From: Streptomyces sannanensis | GTDB lineage: Bacteria > Actinomycetota > Actinomycetes > Streptomycetales > Streptomycetaceae | NCBI RefSeq assembly: GCF_039536205.1 | Contig: NZ_BAAAYL010000001.1 | Span: forward strand, 682,001-746,000 | DNA length: 64,000 nt | Direction: 5' to 3' | Notes under the pieces: generated by a model | What the model was told of the DNA's origin: nothing | Seen by the model: the letters and a program-made list of their open reading frames with translations, nothing else | The model's database searches: none | Shown: piece after piece, positions 17,923-27,425 of the stretch | How the letters are laid out: the number at the start of each line of letters is the position of its first letter | Numbering within the stretch: position 1 is the stretch's first letter | Translations under genes and position numbers: made by a program

Positions 17923-18431
17923 ACGCAGCAACGCGACCCGCGTCGCAGCTGCTTGAGCATGCGAGTGGAGTGCGTGCAAGAGAGCGGCTGCGGAAGGCGG
18001 CACCGCATCGGCAGATCGAGGTCATTCAGACCTTGAACAGGAACAGGTCCCGGGCAGAGGCACTCGTCGAGTTGTACAAGGAGGCCAAGACGCACGTGCC
18101 CCATTCCCTCAAGGGCACCCCACGCGTGGTGGGACGCGACGGCGACGGCTCCTTCTGGATCTTGCCGAAAGAAGGCAAGCGCCACGCTCCTTCTCCGGAG
18201 ATCCTCTTTCAGTGCGTCTCACCTGCGCAGCGGACGAGGATCACGCCCCGCCCGGATCGACCAGCCGTGGCAGGCCAGGCCGTTCAGTCAGCGGTTCGGG
18301 CCGGCTCCTGGGAGTCGAGGACGGGCTGACCCACTGGAGCGCTGAAGAACGAGACCGGCACTCAGGGCACCAACCGGTACAGACCGGACAGGAGTTCATG
18401 CTGAGGCCTGCCTGCCGGTTCGGAGGAAAAC
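17923..18431. other. Intergenic region, no supported gene
   Basis: About 500 bp downstream of the terminator. A plus-strand frame covering 17904-18329 has one plausible stretch (RQIEVIQTLNRNRSRAEALV), but no start signal and no family. It may be a relic. Nothing else is visible. Confidence 0.3.
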
Positions 18432-18596
18432 ATGGATATGCTGCTGGCGATCCTGTTATTGATCACGCGCGAGGAGATGCCTCAGTCGGTGTGTTTGGGC
18501 ACCCCGCCCCTGGCGGCGAGCCTGCCGCAGGCCGCCGGCACAGCGCGCCGCTACCGCGGCTCGCGAGCTCCCTTTCGCACGAGTATCCCTCAATGA
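18432..18596 (+). CDS. Small hypothetical protein, 54 residues
   Basis: The ATG at 18432 has an excellent ribosome-binding site (GGAGGAAAAC directly upstream). It encodes MDMLLAILLLITREE and then a basic, proline/alanine-rich tail. The N terminus is hydrophobic. The frame contains a TTA leucine codon, so translation would depend on the bldA tRNA in Streptomyces. It ends 76 bases before the P450 gene at 18673 and might be its leader peptide or a remnant of a neighbouring gene. No family is recognised. Confidence 0.35.
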   Translation: MDMLLAILLLITREEMPQSVCLGTPPLAASLPQAAGTARRYRGSRAPFRTSIPQ

Positions 18597-18672
18597 TCAT
18601 CAAGTCGGCGGGGGGTGTTGGTGCGGCCGTCGATCGCTCCTTACTCCCACGCTGCCGTTTCTCGGAGGCCCC

Positions 18673-20103
18673 GTGACGACCCCGTTCTCAGACGCAACCG
18701 GCCCGTCAACCCCGCCGGCCCAATGCCCCGCGCACGCAGCCCAGGCCGACGGGCGCGCGCGGATGTATGGCCCGGAGGCAGACGCCCCGTACGCTCTGTA
18801 CGAGAGGCTCCGTCGCGAGCACGGCCCGGTGGCGCCGGTACTGCTTCCCGGCGATGTTCCGGCCTGGTTCGTGCTGGGACACCGCGAGAACCTCGAGGTG
18901 ATGCGCAGCGCCTCGAAGTACTCCTGCGATTCCCGCATATGGAACATCCAGCTGCAGGCGGACTCTCCTCTGCTCCCGATCACGGCCTGGCAGCCCCTGC
19001 TGGTCTTCACCGACGGCGCCGAACACGCACGGCTGCGTGCCGCCGTGACCGACAGCCTGGCCCGATTCAACCGGCACGGGATCCGCCGCGACGTGGTCCG
19101 CTACACGCTTCAGCTGATCGACACGTTCTCGGGCGCCGGCCGGGCAGACCTGGTGACCGAGTTCACCGAGAAACTGCCCATCCTCGTTCTCGCGCGCCAG
19201 TTCGGCATTCCTGAAGGGGATGCGTTGAAGCTGGGCGAGGCCGTGCGCGACATGGTCAAGGGAACCGAGACAGCACTGGAAAGCAACCAGTTCGTGGTGT
19301 CTGTCATGTCGGATCTGGTCAATCGGAAGAAGGGCCAGCCCGGGGACGACTTCGCCAGCTGGCTGCTGAGCCACGAGTCGACTCTCAGTGACGACGAGGC
19401 CATGGAGCATCTGCGGCACGCGATCATCGCGGCGCACGAGAACACCGCCAACCTGATGGCCAACGCACTCAAATGTGTCCTCACCGACGGTCGGTTCCGC
19501 GCAAGCCTCTCGGGCGGATCGATGACTCTGCCGGACGCGCTGGACCAGGTGATGTGGGACGCACCGCCTCTCGCGGTCGGGGGTTGCCGGTGGGCCACCG
19601 GTGACACTCGGCTGGGGGATCAGGAGATCAAGGCCGGGGACATGGTGATGCTGGGGCTGGCAGCCGGGAACGTCGACCCCGAGATCCGGCCCGACCTGTC
19701 CAAGCCGGTGCACGGCAACCGCGCACACCTTGCCTTCAGCAGCGGGCCCCACGAGTGCCCGGGCCAGGACATCGGACGTGCCATCGCGGACACCGGCATC
19801 GACACCCTGCTGGCGCGCCTGCCCGACATTCAGCTCGGGGTCGCCGAGGACGAACTGCGTGTGACCGGGTCTCTCCTTTCCAGCCGACTGGACGGGCTGC
19901 CTGTACGGTTCACTCCCCGGCGCCCAGGCAGGCAGAGCAACGCCAGTGCGGCCGCGGCGGACACCGGGGGACGCGCAGCTCTCGCAGGGCAGCCGCTGCC
20001 TCCGGCCGCGCCGGCGGCTGCACCCGCCGCGACGCCCGCCGGCGGCCACGCCTCCGTCCCCGTGCCCTGGTGGCACAGGCTCTTCGGCCGGCGCTCGGAG
20101 TAG
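18673..20103 (+). CDS. Cytochrome P450, CYP157-like, lacking the EXXR motif
   Basis: Haem-thiolate protein of 476 residues. The haem-binding loop FSSGPHECPGQ holds the cysteine ligand, and the I-helix reads IIAAHENTANLMANAL. Where other P450s have the K-helix EXXR, this sequence reads LDQVMWDAPP, so neither Glu nor Arg is present. That substitution is the hallmark of the Streptomyces CYP157 family, whose known members sit at the end of conservon operons (sensor-kinase-like, roadblock, DUF742 and small GTPase genes). No such genes are found here, so this is an orphan. The C-terminal 65 residues form an Ala/Pro-rich tail ending in WWHRLFGRRSE. It uses GTG 18673. Confidence 0.85.
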   Translation: MTTPFSDATGPSTPPAQCPAHAAQADGRARMYGPEADAPYALYERLRREHGPVAPVLLPGDVPAWFVLGHRENLEVMRSASKYSCDSRIWNIQLQADSPLLPITAWQPLLVFTDGAEHARLRAAVTDSLARFNRHGIRRDVVRYTLQLIDTFSGAGRADLVTEFTEKLPILVLARQFGIPEGDALKLGEAVRDMVKGTETALESNQFVVSVMSDLVNRKKGQPGDDFASWLLSHESTLSDDEAMEHLRHAIIAAHENTANLMANALKCVLTDGRFRASLSGGSMTLPDALDQVMWDAPPLAVGGCRWATGDTRLGDQEIKAGDMVMLGLAAGNVDPEIRPDLSKPVHGNRAHLAFSSGPHECPGQDIGRAIADTGIDTLLARLPDIQLGVAEDELRVTGSLLSSRLDGLPVRFTPRRPGRQSNASAAAADTGGRAALAGQPLPPAAPAAAPAATPAGGHASVPVPWWHRLFGRRSE

Positions 20104-20114
20104 TGACGAGCCAT

Positions 20115-20150
20115 GGCCGGGCCAACGGAGTCTGCGTGCTTGGCCCGGCC
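20115..20150. terminator. Bidirectional hairpin between convergent P450 genes
   Basis: Perfect 11-bp stem (20115-20125 with 20140-20150) and a 14-nt loop, placed between the stops at 20103 and 20225. It can serve both strands. Confidence 0.65.
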
Positions 20151-20224
20151 GTCCGCCGGCGTGGTACCGACGCGCGGCACGTCCCGCCGGAACGTGCCGT
20201 CTGCGGCGTTTCGGATTACGCGGC

Positions 20225-21511
20225 CTATGAGTTGGTTCCGACGTTGACCTGATGAATCGTTTCCCCGGAGGCTTCGGGCATCTCGCCGCCGTTCAGGTGG
20301 ACCCACAGGGATTGGTAGCCGTTGGTCGAGATGGACGCGAGGCGTTCCGGTTCAGTGGCCAGGGCGAGCTTCGGGTAACGGCTGAACAGCGACCGCAACG
20401 CGATTTCGGTCTCGATCTTCGCCAGGCGCGCACCGAGGCAGTAGTGAGCGCCGAACCCGAACGCCGCGTGATCGTGAGGCGCGGAGCGGCTGATGTCGAA
20501 CTCCTCAGCGTTCTCGTGCCGGCCAGGATCCCGGCCGGCGGCCACCAGACTGGCGATCACTGGGTCGCCCTTGGCCACCCTGACCCCTGCGATCTCGACG
20601 TCGACGACGGCGTACCGCATGAGGGCATGCCGCACAGGCCCGGACTGACGGAGTCCTTCGTCGACCGCGGCGCCCCAGGTCTGGGCGTCGTCCCTTTCGA
20701 GGGCCATGGCCAGTGATGCCGGGTTCTTCAGAAAGGCGTGGACCGTGTTGGTGATGGAGTTGAGCGTGGTCTCGTGTCCCGCGATGAGGATGAGGAAGAG
20801 GGTTTCCACGAGCTCCTGCTCGCTGAGCCGGTCGCCGGCATCGCGGGACTGGATCAGCGCGGTGGTCAAATCGTCCCCGGGCGACGTACGTTTGACCTCC
20901 AGCAGTGACGTCAGGGTGCTGAAGATGTCCGCCACGGCCACGCGGATGTCCGCCTCACCAGTAGCGCCTTCCTGGGGCGTCACGAGGCGTTCGAAGCGGT
21001 GGCGCAGCTCGGAGACCGCAGTGGCGGGTACGCCCAGGACTTCGCAGATGACCCGCACCGGAAGCGGGTACGCGAACCGCTCGCGCAGGTCCACCGGCTC
21101 GTCCGTGGAGCCGAGTTGGTCCATCAACTCGTCGGCGATCTCCATGATGCGCGGACGGAGGGCCTCGATGGGTGCACGTGTGAAGGCGGCGCTGACCAAC
21201 TGGCGCAGACGGCGGTGCTCGGCGCCGCCCTGATGGAGCATGCCCGCACCGCGAACAAGAGCGATCAGCTCCCATGAATCCGGTACACGCCCATCGGCCA
21301 GTGCCGGCCAATACGCCGGATCCTTGGTCAAATCCTCATGGCCGAAGATTCGCCGGGCGGTTGCGAGATCTGTGGCCGTCCATGCGGCGACGCCTCCGGG
21401 CAGCTCGACCGGGACGAGGGGGCCGAGGCCGCGCAGTTGTCTCGCTTCCTCTGCGGGGTCGGCGGCGGGGTCGAGACGGTAGAGCTTGCAGTGAGTCAGG
21501 TCCACGGACAC
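20225..21511 (-). CDS. Cytochrome P450
   Basis: Complete bacterial P450 of 428 residues. It has the I-helix oxygen-activation motif IAGHETT, the K-helix EGLRQSGPVRH with normal EXXR, and the haem loop FGFGAHYCLG. The start is GTG 21511 with GGAG upstream. It converges on the EXXR-less P450 at 18673, the two stops being 121 bases apart. In several Streptomyces conservons a CYP157 and a CYP154 are paired, but there they are in tandem; this one cannot be placed in CYP154 by eye. No ferredoxin gene adjoins. Substrate unknown. Confidence 0.88.
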   Translation of the reverse strand: MSVDLTHCKLYRLDPAADPAEEARQLRGLGPLVPVELPGGVAAWTATDLATARRIFGHEDLTKDPAYWPALADGRVPDSWELIALVRGAGMLHQGGAEHRRLRQLVSAAFTRAPIEALRPRIMEIADELMDQLGSTDEPVDLRERFAYPLPVRVICEVLGVPATAVSELRHRFERLVTPQEGATGEADIRVAVADIFSTLTSLLEVKRTSPGDDLTTALIQSRDAGDRLSEQELVETLFLILIAGHETTLNSITNTVHAFLKNPASLAMALERDDAQTWGAAVDEGLRQSGPVRHALMRYAVVDVEIAGVRVAKGDPVIASLVAAGRDPGRHENAEEFDISRSAPHDHAAFGFGAHYCLGARLAKIETEIALRSLFSRYPKLALATEPERLASISTNGYQSLWVHLNGGEMPEASGETIHQVNVGTNS

Positions 21512-21698
21512 TCCAGCTGTGAGACGGCAGACTCGATAGTCGGACGCGAGAGGAAGTCCTGATCACGATTCTGCCAAGTGGCCAGGCAACCATACGGCTT
21601 CCGCTGAGAAGCCAGACGGGCAGGTCAGGGCTACACACCGTGCCGGCGCGATGCCTGTGGCCGGCACTTGAAGTGACTTGCCGTCAGGTTCTCCAGGC

Positions 21699-21962
21699 TT
21701 AACAGTTGTTCGCATCCGGCCTGATCGACGTGGCGGTCGACAATCGTGCGAGGCGTCTCTGCAGCATGCGCGCCGCCCGCGGAACGTCCTCCAGTGCGAA
21801 CGCATTCTTCGGGAGGTGCCCGTTGGCCCGGGCGGGGGAAAGCAGGTCGCCGGTCTCCTCATCCACCGCGCAGCGGAGCACGGTGCGGGCGCACGCGGTG
21901 CGGGAGGTTTCGCCCTCGGCGAGCGGCAGCTTTCGGCTCACCGACCAGCGCTTGTGGCGCAT
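21699..21962 (-). CDS. Hypothetical protein, 87 residues (doubtful)
   Basis: The frame from ATG 21962 includes VLRCAVDEETGDLLSPARAN and NAFALEDVPRAARMLQRRLA, which look like genuine protein. No strong ribosome-binding site precedes it and no family is recognised. It overlaps the next upstream fragment by 25 bases, so both may be parts of one frameshifted gene. Confidence 0.35.
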   Translation of the reverse strand: MRHKRWSVSRKLPLAEGETSRTACARTVLRCAVDEETGDLLSPARANGHLPKNAFALEDVPRAARMLQRRLARLSTATSIRPDANNC

Positions 21963-22270
21963 TGGCCGGCTTCTGCCGGCAGACGGCGTCGCAGAGGAAC
22001 GCCGTCGGCCTGTTCGATCAGTTTCAGCGACGTGTCTCCGTCGTCGCTGCCAGGGCATCGGCCGATGCCAGGAGCAAGAGCGGTCCACATCCCCCAGGCC
22101 TCGGCGACGACTGCGATCTCGGCCCGCATGGCCTCGCTGATCGGCACGTGGTGTTCAAGGAGACCGGTGATAAGCAAGTCCAGGCCGGCCTCCTGCTCGC
22201 CGGTGTCCCAGCAGTCGGTGGATCGCAGGGCGAGGTCGCCACTGCCGCCGCGCGGCGGTCCCGGCCGGAT
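21938..22270 (-). pseudogene. Possible degraded small gene
   Basis: This minus-strand frame reads LALRSTDCWDTGEQEAGLDL, LITGLLEHHVPISEAMRAEI and VVAEAWGMWTALAPG, then becomes less protein-like before a stop at 21938. It resembles the C-terminal part of small helical Streptomyces proteins, but no start codon with a ribosome-binding site is visible. Probably a 5'-truncated relic. Confidence 0.3.
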
Positions 22271-22292
22271 CTGATTCCGCCCGAAGCACGGG

Positions 22293-24095
22293 TCATGAGC
22301 CGGGTGGGTGCGCGCCCGCCGGGCTCATGTCGGGGATGTCCTGCTCCGCCCAGACGAGCTTGCCGCTCGTCGTACGGCAGGCGCCCCAGCGGCGGCACAG
22401 CATGTTGACCAGCTGCAGGCCGCGGCCGCCCTCGTCAGTGAGGCCGCTGTGCTGGATCTGCGGCAGGTCGGGGCCGGTGTCGGTCACCTCCACCACCAGC
22501 CGGTCGTGCCGTAGCAGCCGCAGGTGCCCGGGCCCGCCGCCGTACCGCAGGGCGTTGCCGACCAGTTCGCTGACCACGAGTTCGGTCACATCGGTCAGCT
22601 CCGTCAGCTGCCAGTGGCCCAGCCGTTCCCGGACCAGCTCGCGCGCGATGCCGGCAGCCGTGCCGTCGTGCGGCAGCGGCCACACCCGCACATCGGGGTC
22701 CGTGACGCTCGGCCGGGTGGCCGCGACGATCAGCGCGGCCTCGTCGAGTCGGGGGTGTGCCACGGGGCCGAAGGCGGACAGGGCTTCGGCGTCCAGCCCG
22801 TCGGGCGCCATGCCGGCCACGTGGTGCAGCAGCCGCTCCATCTGGACGTCGATGTCCTCGGTGCGGGTCTTGACCAGCCCGTCGGTGAACAGGATCAGCC
22901 GGCTGCCGGGCGGCGCGGCCAGCCGGACCGGGTCGTACGGGACCACCCCCGCGCCCAGCGGCGCACCCGCGGGCACGTCCACGTAGTCGACGGTGCCGTC
23001 CACGGACATCAGCAGCGGGGGCAGATGTCCTGCGCAGGCCAGGGTGTAGCTCGCGTCGGCCGGATCGTGGACCGCGATGAGGCAGGTGGCGACCTGGTCC
23101 TCCTCCAGATCCCTGGCGACCATGTCCATGCGGTCCAGCATCCGGTCGGGGGCGAGGTCCAGCGCGATGAGGGCACGTGCCACCGTCCGCAGCCTTCCCA
23201 TCGTCGCGGCGGCAGGCAGGCCGTGCGCCATCACGTCGCCGACGACCAGGGCGGTGCGGCCGCCCGGCAGCGCGATCACGTCGAACCAGTCGCCTCCCAC
23301 CCCACCCGGGTCCGCGGTCGGTGTGTAGCAGGTCGACACGTCCAGCCCCGGGGTCTGCGGCACCGCACGGGGCAGCAGACTGCGCTGCAGGGAGACCACG
23401 TGCTCGCGTTCGCGCCCGTACAGACGGGCGTTGTCGACGAAGACGGCCGCCTTGGAGGCGAGCTCGACGGCCAGCGCCAGGTCCGTAGGGGTGAACGGCG
23501 GACGGCCGGGGCCCCGGATGAAGTCCGCGGCCCCCAGCAGCACCCCGCGGGCGATCAGCGGCACCACCATGTAGCTGTGCACGCCGAGCTTGCGGAGCTG
23601 GACCGCGCCGCTCTTGGTCGGAGCGATCCGGACGAACTCCTCCGGCCGGATCCTGCCGATCAGGATGGGCCGGCGCGTCATGATGCACTGCACCCCGATG
23701 AAGGCGTCCTGGCTGGTGACCTCCCCAACGCGCTCCGGCTCCAGGCTCGTCAGGTCGTCGATCAGTGCCACGGCCATGGCACGCATGGCGGGCAGGTCCG
23801 GGCCCATCCACCGCTCGCCCTCCTCGCCGCCGAGCACCGACTCCAGCAGATCGACGGCCGCACCGTCGGAGAGGGCCGGGACGGCGAACTCCGCGAACTC
23901 CCGGGCCGTCCGCTGCAGGTCCAAGGTGGTCCCGATACGGCTGCCGGCCTCGTTCAGCCAGGACAGGTGACCGCGCGCGGCCGAGCGCCCCGCCGCCCGG
24001 AAGCTGCCCGGCATGGCCCGGCGTGCGCGCGCCGCGAGGGGTGCCTGCGGGCGGCGCCGCCACGTGCTGCGGTTGCCTTTCACCTGCCCGACCAC
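22293..24095 (-). CDS. GAF-SpoIIE phosphatase with C-terminal anti-sigma-type ATPase domain
   Basis: Multi-domain signalling protein of about 600 residues. A helical N terminus (SWLNEAGSRIGTTLDLQRTA) is followed by a GAF sensor domain (about residues 80-220). The PP2C/SpoIIE phosphatase domain (about 235-440) has metal-binding segments GGDWFDVIALPGGRTALVVG, DVMAHG and LILFTDGLVKTR. A HATPase_c domain of the RsbW type (about 460-590) carries ELVGNALRYGG and DEGGRGLQLVN. Such proteins dephosphorylate anti-anti-sigma factors and may themselves bind sigma factors. The start is uncertain: GTG 24095 is the longest, GTG 24081 is also possible. No partner gene is adjacent. Confidence 0.85.
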   Translation of the reverse strand: MVGQVKGNRSTWRRRPQAPLAARARRAMPGSFRAAGRSAARGHLSWLNEAGSRIGTTLDLQRTAREFAEFAVPALSDGAAVDLLESVLGGEEGERWMGPDLPAMRAMAVALIDDLTSLEPERVGEVTSQDAFIGVQCIMTRRPILIGRIRPEEFVRIAPTKSGAVQLRKLGVHSYMVVPLIARGVLLGAADFIRGPGRPPFTPTDLALAVELASKAAVFVDNARLYGREREHVVSLQRSLLPRAVPQTPGLDVSTCYTPTADPGGVGGDWFDVIALPGGRTALVVGDVMAHGLPAAATMGRLRTVARALIALDLAPDRMLDRMDMVARDLEEDQVATCLIAVHDPADASYTLACAGHLPPLLMSVDGTVDYVDVPAGAPLGAGVVPYDPVRLAAPPGSRLILFTDGLVKTRTEDIDVQMERLLHHVAGMAPDGLDAEALSAFGPVAHPRLDEAALIVAATRPSVTDPDVRVWPLPHDGTAAGIARELVRERLGHWQLTELTDVTELVVSELVGNALRYGGGPGHLRLLRHDRLVVEVTDTGPDLPQIQHSGLTDEGGRGLQLVNMLCRRWGACRTTSGKLVWAEQDIPDMSPAGAHPPGS

Positions 24096-24407
24096 CTTCC
24101 ACCCCGCGAAGAGCCGACATCACCAGTGTGTCTCCGCCTCCTACCGGACCGCGGCGCACGGCGAGCACAGCCGGTGGATGTGCGCGTGCCGTGACAGCGG
24201 GTAGCGCGACGTGACCGTCCGAGATGTACGCCCGGCGCTCCTGGAACATCCGGGGCCGTGTACGTCGACGGCCCGCAGCCGGCCGCCGTGGCCGAGCCAC
24301 CGTCACACGCCGCCCGACCTGGGCGGAATCCCGCTCCGGAGGTCACTGTCAGTGGCCGGGTGCAGACTTGCCCGTATCCGAGACAAGGACGTCCGGGAGG
24401 TGTCGGA
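24096..24407. other. Divergent intergenic region
   Basis: This 312-bp gap separates the SpoIIE-type gene from the beta-propeller gene. It should contain both promoters; no convincing boxes, operator palindromes or genes are visible. Confidence 0.35.
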
Positions 24408-25493
24408 ATGACCGACGTACTGCTCACCGTGGGCACACGCAAGGGACTCTTCGTCGGCCGGAGGCGCGGCGGTGGATGGGAGTTCGAAGGACCTCACTTC
24501 AACGCGGAGGCGATCTACTCGGTCGCCATCGACAACCGCCGGGCCGGCCCCAGGCTGCTGGTCGGCGGGGTCAATTCGCACTGGGGCCCCTCGGTCATCC
24601 ACTCCGACGATCTGGGCCGGAGCTGGACCGAGCCGAAGCAGCCCGCCGTGAAGTTCCCGCAGTTCACGGCGGCTTCGCTGGAACGGGTCTGGCAGCTGCA
24701 TCCGGCCGGACCCGCCGCGCCGGATGTGGTGTACGCCGGCACCGAACCGGCCGCGCTGTTCAGGTCCCAGGACGGCGGAGAGACATTCGAGCTGGTCCGG
24801 GCGCTGTGGGAGCACCCGACCAGGGACCGGTGGGTGCCGGGCGGCGGCGGTGAGGGGCTGCACACGATCGTCACCGATCCGCGCGACGCACGGGCGGTGA
24901 CCGTCGCGGTCTCCGCGGCCGGGGTGTTCCGCACCAGGGACGGCGGGGAGAGCTGGGCGCCCTCGAACAAGGGTGTCTCCGCGGTCTTTCTGCCGGATCC
25001 CCGGCCGGAGTTCGGCCAGTGCGTCCACAAGATCGCCCAGGACGCGGTCGATCCCGACCGGCTCTACCTCCAGAACCACTGGGGTGTCTACCGCAGTGAT
25101 GACGCGGGGGCGAGCTGGACGGACATCGGTGGCGGGCTCCCTTCCGACTTCGGCTTCGCGGCGGCGGCCCACCCGCACCGGGCGGACACTGCCTATGTCT
25201 TCCCCATCAAGGCCGACGCGGACCGGGTGCCGGCCGGGCACAGGTGCCGGGTCTACCGCACCACCGACGCAGGGAGGAGCTGGGAGCCGCTGTCCGCGGG
25301 CCTTCCGGAGGGACGGCACTACGGCACCGTGCTGCGCGACGCACTGTGCACCGACAACGCCGACCCGGCGGGGGTGTACTTCGGCAACCGCAACGGCGAG
25401 GTGTACGCGAGCGCCGACGACGGGGACAGCTGGCAGCTGCTGGCCTCGCACCTTCCGGATGTGCTCTGCGTACGGGCGGCGATTATCGGATGA
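24408..25493 (+). CDS. Sialidase-like beta-propeller protein (Asp-box repeats)
   Basis: Cytoplasmic-looking protein of 361 residues with at least six Asp-box-type turns: SDDLGRSW, SQDGGETF, TRDGGESW, SDDAGASW, TTDAGRSW and SADDGDSW. These define a six- or seven-bladed propeller of the sialidase/YCF48-like superfamily. There is no signal peptide and the catalytic Arg triad of true sialidases is not evident, so it is more likely a glycosyl-hydrolase-like or scaffold protein. The start is ATG 24408, with GGGAGG upstream. The family is often annotated as WD40/YVTN or exo-alpha-sialidase. Confidence 0.75.
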   Translation: MTDVLLTVGTRKGLFVGRRRGGGWEFEGPHFNAEAIYSVAIDNRRAGPRLLVGGVNSHWGPSVIHSDDLGRSWTEPKQPAVKFPQFTAASLERVWQLHPAGPAAPDVVYAGTEPAALFRSQDGGETFELVRALWEHPTRDRWVPGGGGEGLHTIVTDPRDARAVTVAVSAAGVFRTRDGGESWAPSNKGVSAVFLPDPRPEFGQCVHKIAQDAVDPDRLYLQNHWGVYRSDDAGASWTDIGGGLPSDFGFAAAAHPHRADTAYVFPIKADADRVPAGHRCRVYRTTDAGRSWEPLSAGLPEGRHYGTVLRDALCTDNADPAGVYFGNRNGEVYASADDGDSWQLLASHLPDVLCVRAAIIG

Positions 25494-25531
25494 GGCGATC
25501 GTCCCGCCGCTGAACCACCAGAGTGACGCCT

Positions 25532-25738
25532 GTGGCAGCACGACCGTTGGAGGAAAACGTCGAACCGGGTTGGGCGGAAGCACTGGAGCCCGTGGCCGGA
25601 CAGATTGCCGCGATGGGCGACTTCCTGCGGGCGGAGATAGCCGCAGGACGCACCTATCTGCCGACCGGGCCGAACATCCTCCGCCCCTTCCAGCAGCCGT
25701 TCGACGACGTACGCGTCCTGATCGTGGGTCAGGACCCC
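25532..25738 (+). pseudogene. Uracil-DNA glycosylase gene, N-terminal fragment
   Basis: From GTG 25532 the frame reads [40 protein letters not shown] and [12 protein letters not shown], then loses the family sequence exactly at the catalytic motif GQDPY. It matches the first 69 residues of the intact gene at 43186-43863 at about 56 of 69 positions. The first 18 nucleotides are identical. It is on the opposite strand from the intact copy. Non-functional. Confidence 0.85.
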
Positions 25739-25740
25739 GA

Positions 25741-25825
25741 GTGCCCCTCCCGGCAACATTTGCTCCGTCGCGACGCTCCCCCAGCTACCGCTGGGGGTGC
25801 CCCCAGGGTGCCCCCGGGCACGCAC
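25741..25825. repeat. GC-rich hairpin repeat element following the glycosylase fragment
   Basis: Just after the break in the glycosylase gene lies an 8-bp stem, CCCCCAGC (25778-25785) with GCTGGGGG (25790-25797) and loop TACC, followed by a second C-run hairpin (GTGCCC...GGGCAC). Elements of this look are dispersed in intergenic regions of many Streptomyces genomes. It may mark the recombination point. Confidence 0.45.
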
Positions 25826-25981
25826 GCTCGCTGCGTTGGCCGAAAACCCAAGGAGCGCTGCTACGAGGGCCTTCGGCCGCCTTGCGATCGCACGCACCGG
25901 ACGCCGCTCCTCGACGGGCAACGTTGCCGACGACGCGTGCGGCGGCAACGCTGTCCGCCTCACGCCTCTCGAACACAACGA

Positions 25982-26017
25982 CACCGCCGCGCCCCGGGGC
26001 CATGGGGCGCGGCGGTG
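25982..26017 (-). terminator. Strong hairpin terminator of the P450/glutamine synthetase-like operon
   Basis: Perfect 14-bp stem (25982-25995 with 26004-26017) and an 8-nt loop, 16 bases past the stop at 26033. On the minus strand it is followed by a T/G-rich stretch. Confidence 0.8.
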
Positions 26018-26032
26018 GTTCTTGTCGGGCCG

Positions 26033-27349
26033 TCAGGCGAGGGTGACCTCGACCGGCAGGTGCTTGATGCCGTTGACGAAGTTGGAGCGGACGCGGGGGA
26101 CGTCACCGGCCAGCTTGATGTCCGCGAGGCGCGGGATGAGCTCCTCGAACATGATGCGGATCTCGGTGCGGGCCAGCAGGTTGCCCAGGCACAGGTGGGG
26201 GCTGCCCTTGCCGAAGGTGACGTGGTCGTTGTTGGTGCGGGCGACGTCGAAGTCGTAGGGGTTGCCGAAGACCTCCTCGTCGCGGTTGCCGGAAGCGAAC
26301 CACATGACGACCTTGTCGCCTTCCTTGATCCGCTTGCCGCCGAGTTCGACATCCCGGGTCGCGGTGCGCCGGAAGTGGTAGACGGGGGAGGCCCAGCGCA
26401 GGAACTCCTCGACGGCGGACGGGATCAACGACGGGTCGTCCTTGAGCCGTGCCAGCTGCTCCGGGTGCTGGAGCAGGGCGAGCATGGCGTGGGACATGGT
26501 GTGGCGGGTGGTCTCGTTGCCCGCGACCACCAACAGCAGGAAGTAGTTGTCGAAGTCCTGCGCCGAGAGCGGCACGCCGTCGCGCGGGGTGTCGTTGACG
26601 AGCCTGGAGACGATGTCGGTGCCGTCCTTGCCGCGCCGCTGGCGGGCGAGTTCACGGCCGTATTCGAAGACCTCCAGCGCGGCCGGGGAGCGGAACGGCA
26701 GGTCGCGGTACTTCTCGCTCTCCTCGCTCTCCAGCAGCACGTCCGCATAGTCCGGGTCGGTGTTGCCGACCATGCGGTTGCCCCAGTCGATGAGCTGCTG
26801 GTTGTCCTCCGGCGGCACGTCCAGCAGGCGGGCCAGGACATTGATGGGGAAGTCGGCGGAGACTTCGTTGACGAAGTCGAAGGTGCCCTTGGGGAGGGCG
26901 GCGTCCAGGGTCTGTGCGGTCAGGCCGCGCAGGAAGTCGCCGTAGCCGTTGATGACGTTCGCGCCGAACTGGCGCTGGATCACGCTGCGCAGGGCGCGGT
27001 GCCGTACGCCGTCCATCTCCAGGATGGAGGCGCGCTTCTTGATCTGGTCGTCGTCGACTTCTTCGAGGTTGACGAACCTGGTGGACGTGAAGGTCTCCGG
27101 GTCGCGGTCGACGGTGGCGATGTCCGCGTGCCGGGTGATGGCCCAGAAGCCGGAGTTGGGCGCCTCCTCCGGCTGCCAGTGAACCGGGTCCTCGTGGCGC
27201 AGGGTGTGGAACATCCGCCAGGGCTTGGTGGGGTCGGTGAAGTTGTCGAGGTCGGCGAGGTCGACCTCGTCCAGCGGGAGGGGCTCGGCAAGGCGAGCGC
27301 GCAGTTCGGCGCTGGTGGTGGGGGTGGCGGGGACGGCGGGGCTTGCCAT
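26033..27349 (-). CDS. Cytochrome P450 of the catabolic island
   Basis: Complete P450 of 438 residues. It has I-helix VVAGNETT, K-helix [11 protein letters not shown] (EXXR present) and the haem loop [14 protein letters not shown] 27349 follows AAGGACCC. It lies 76 bases downstream of the glutamine synthetase-like gene on the same strand and shares its strong terminator, so the two form an operon. Electrons most plausibly come from the divergently encoded ferredoxin (29135) and ferredoxin reductase (29329). The sequence type resembles P450s acting on terpenoid, steroid or aromatic substrates; in this context a role in oxygenating the (gamma-glutamylated) substrate is inferred, not shown. Confidence 0.85.
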   Translation of the reverse strand: MASPAVPATPTTSAELRARLAEPLPLDEVDLADLDNFTDPTKPWRMFHTLRHEDPVHWQPEEAPNSGFWAITRHADIATVDRDPETFTSTRFVNLEEVDDDQIKKRASILEMDGVRHRALRSVIQRQFGANVINGYGDFLRGLTAQTLDAALPKGTFDFVNEVSADFPINVLARLLDVPPEDNQQLIDWGNRMVGNTDPDYADVLLESEESEKYRDLPFRSPAALEVFEYGRELARQRRGKDGTDIVSRLVNDTPRDGVPLSAQDFDNYFLLLVVAGNETTRHTMSHAMLALLQHPEQLARLKDDPSLIPSAVEEFLRWASPVYHFRRTATRDVELGGKRIKEGDKVVMWFASGNRDEEVFGNPYDFDVARTNNDHVTFGKGSPHLCLGNLLARTEIRIMFEELIPRLADIKLAGDVPRVRSNFVNGIKHLPVEVTLA

Positions 27350-27425
27350 GGTGGGTCCTTCCGGGCGGGAGCCTCACGGCTGGGAATGCGGCCTCGGTGG
27401 CCTACGGGTGAGGGCTGGGCGGGGC

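Noticed and set aside
20225..21511. Labelling the second P450 as CYP154 to make a CYP157-CYP154 pair
   Set aside because: By eye it has normal EXXR and general P450 features only. Orientation is convergent rather than tandem, so the assignment is not supported.
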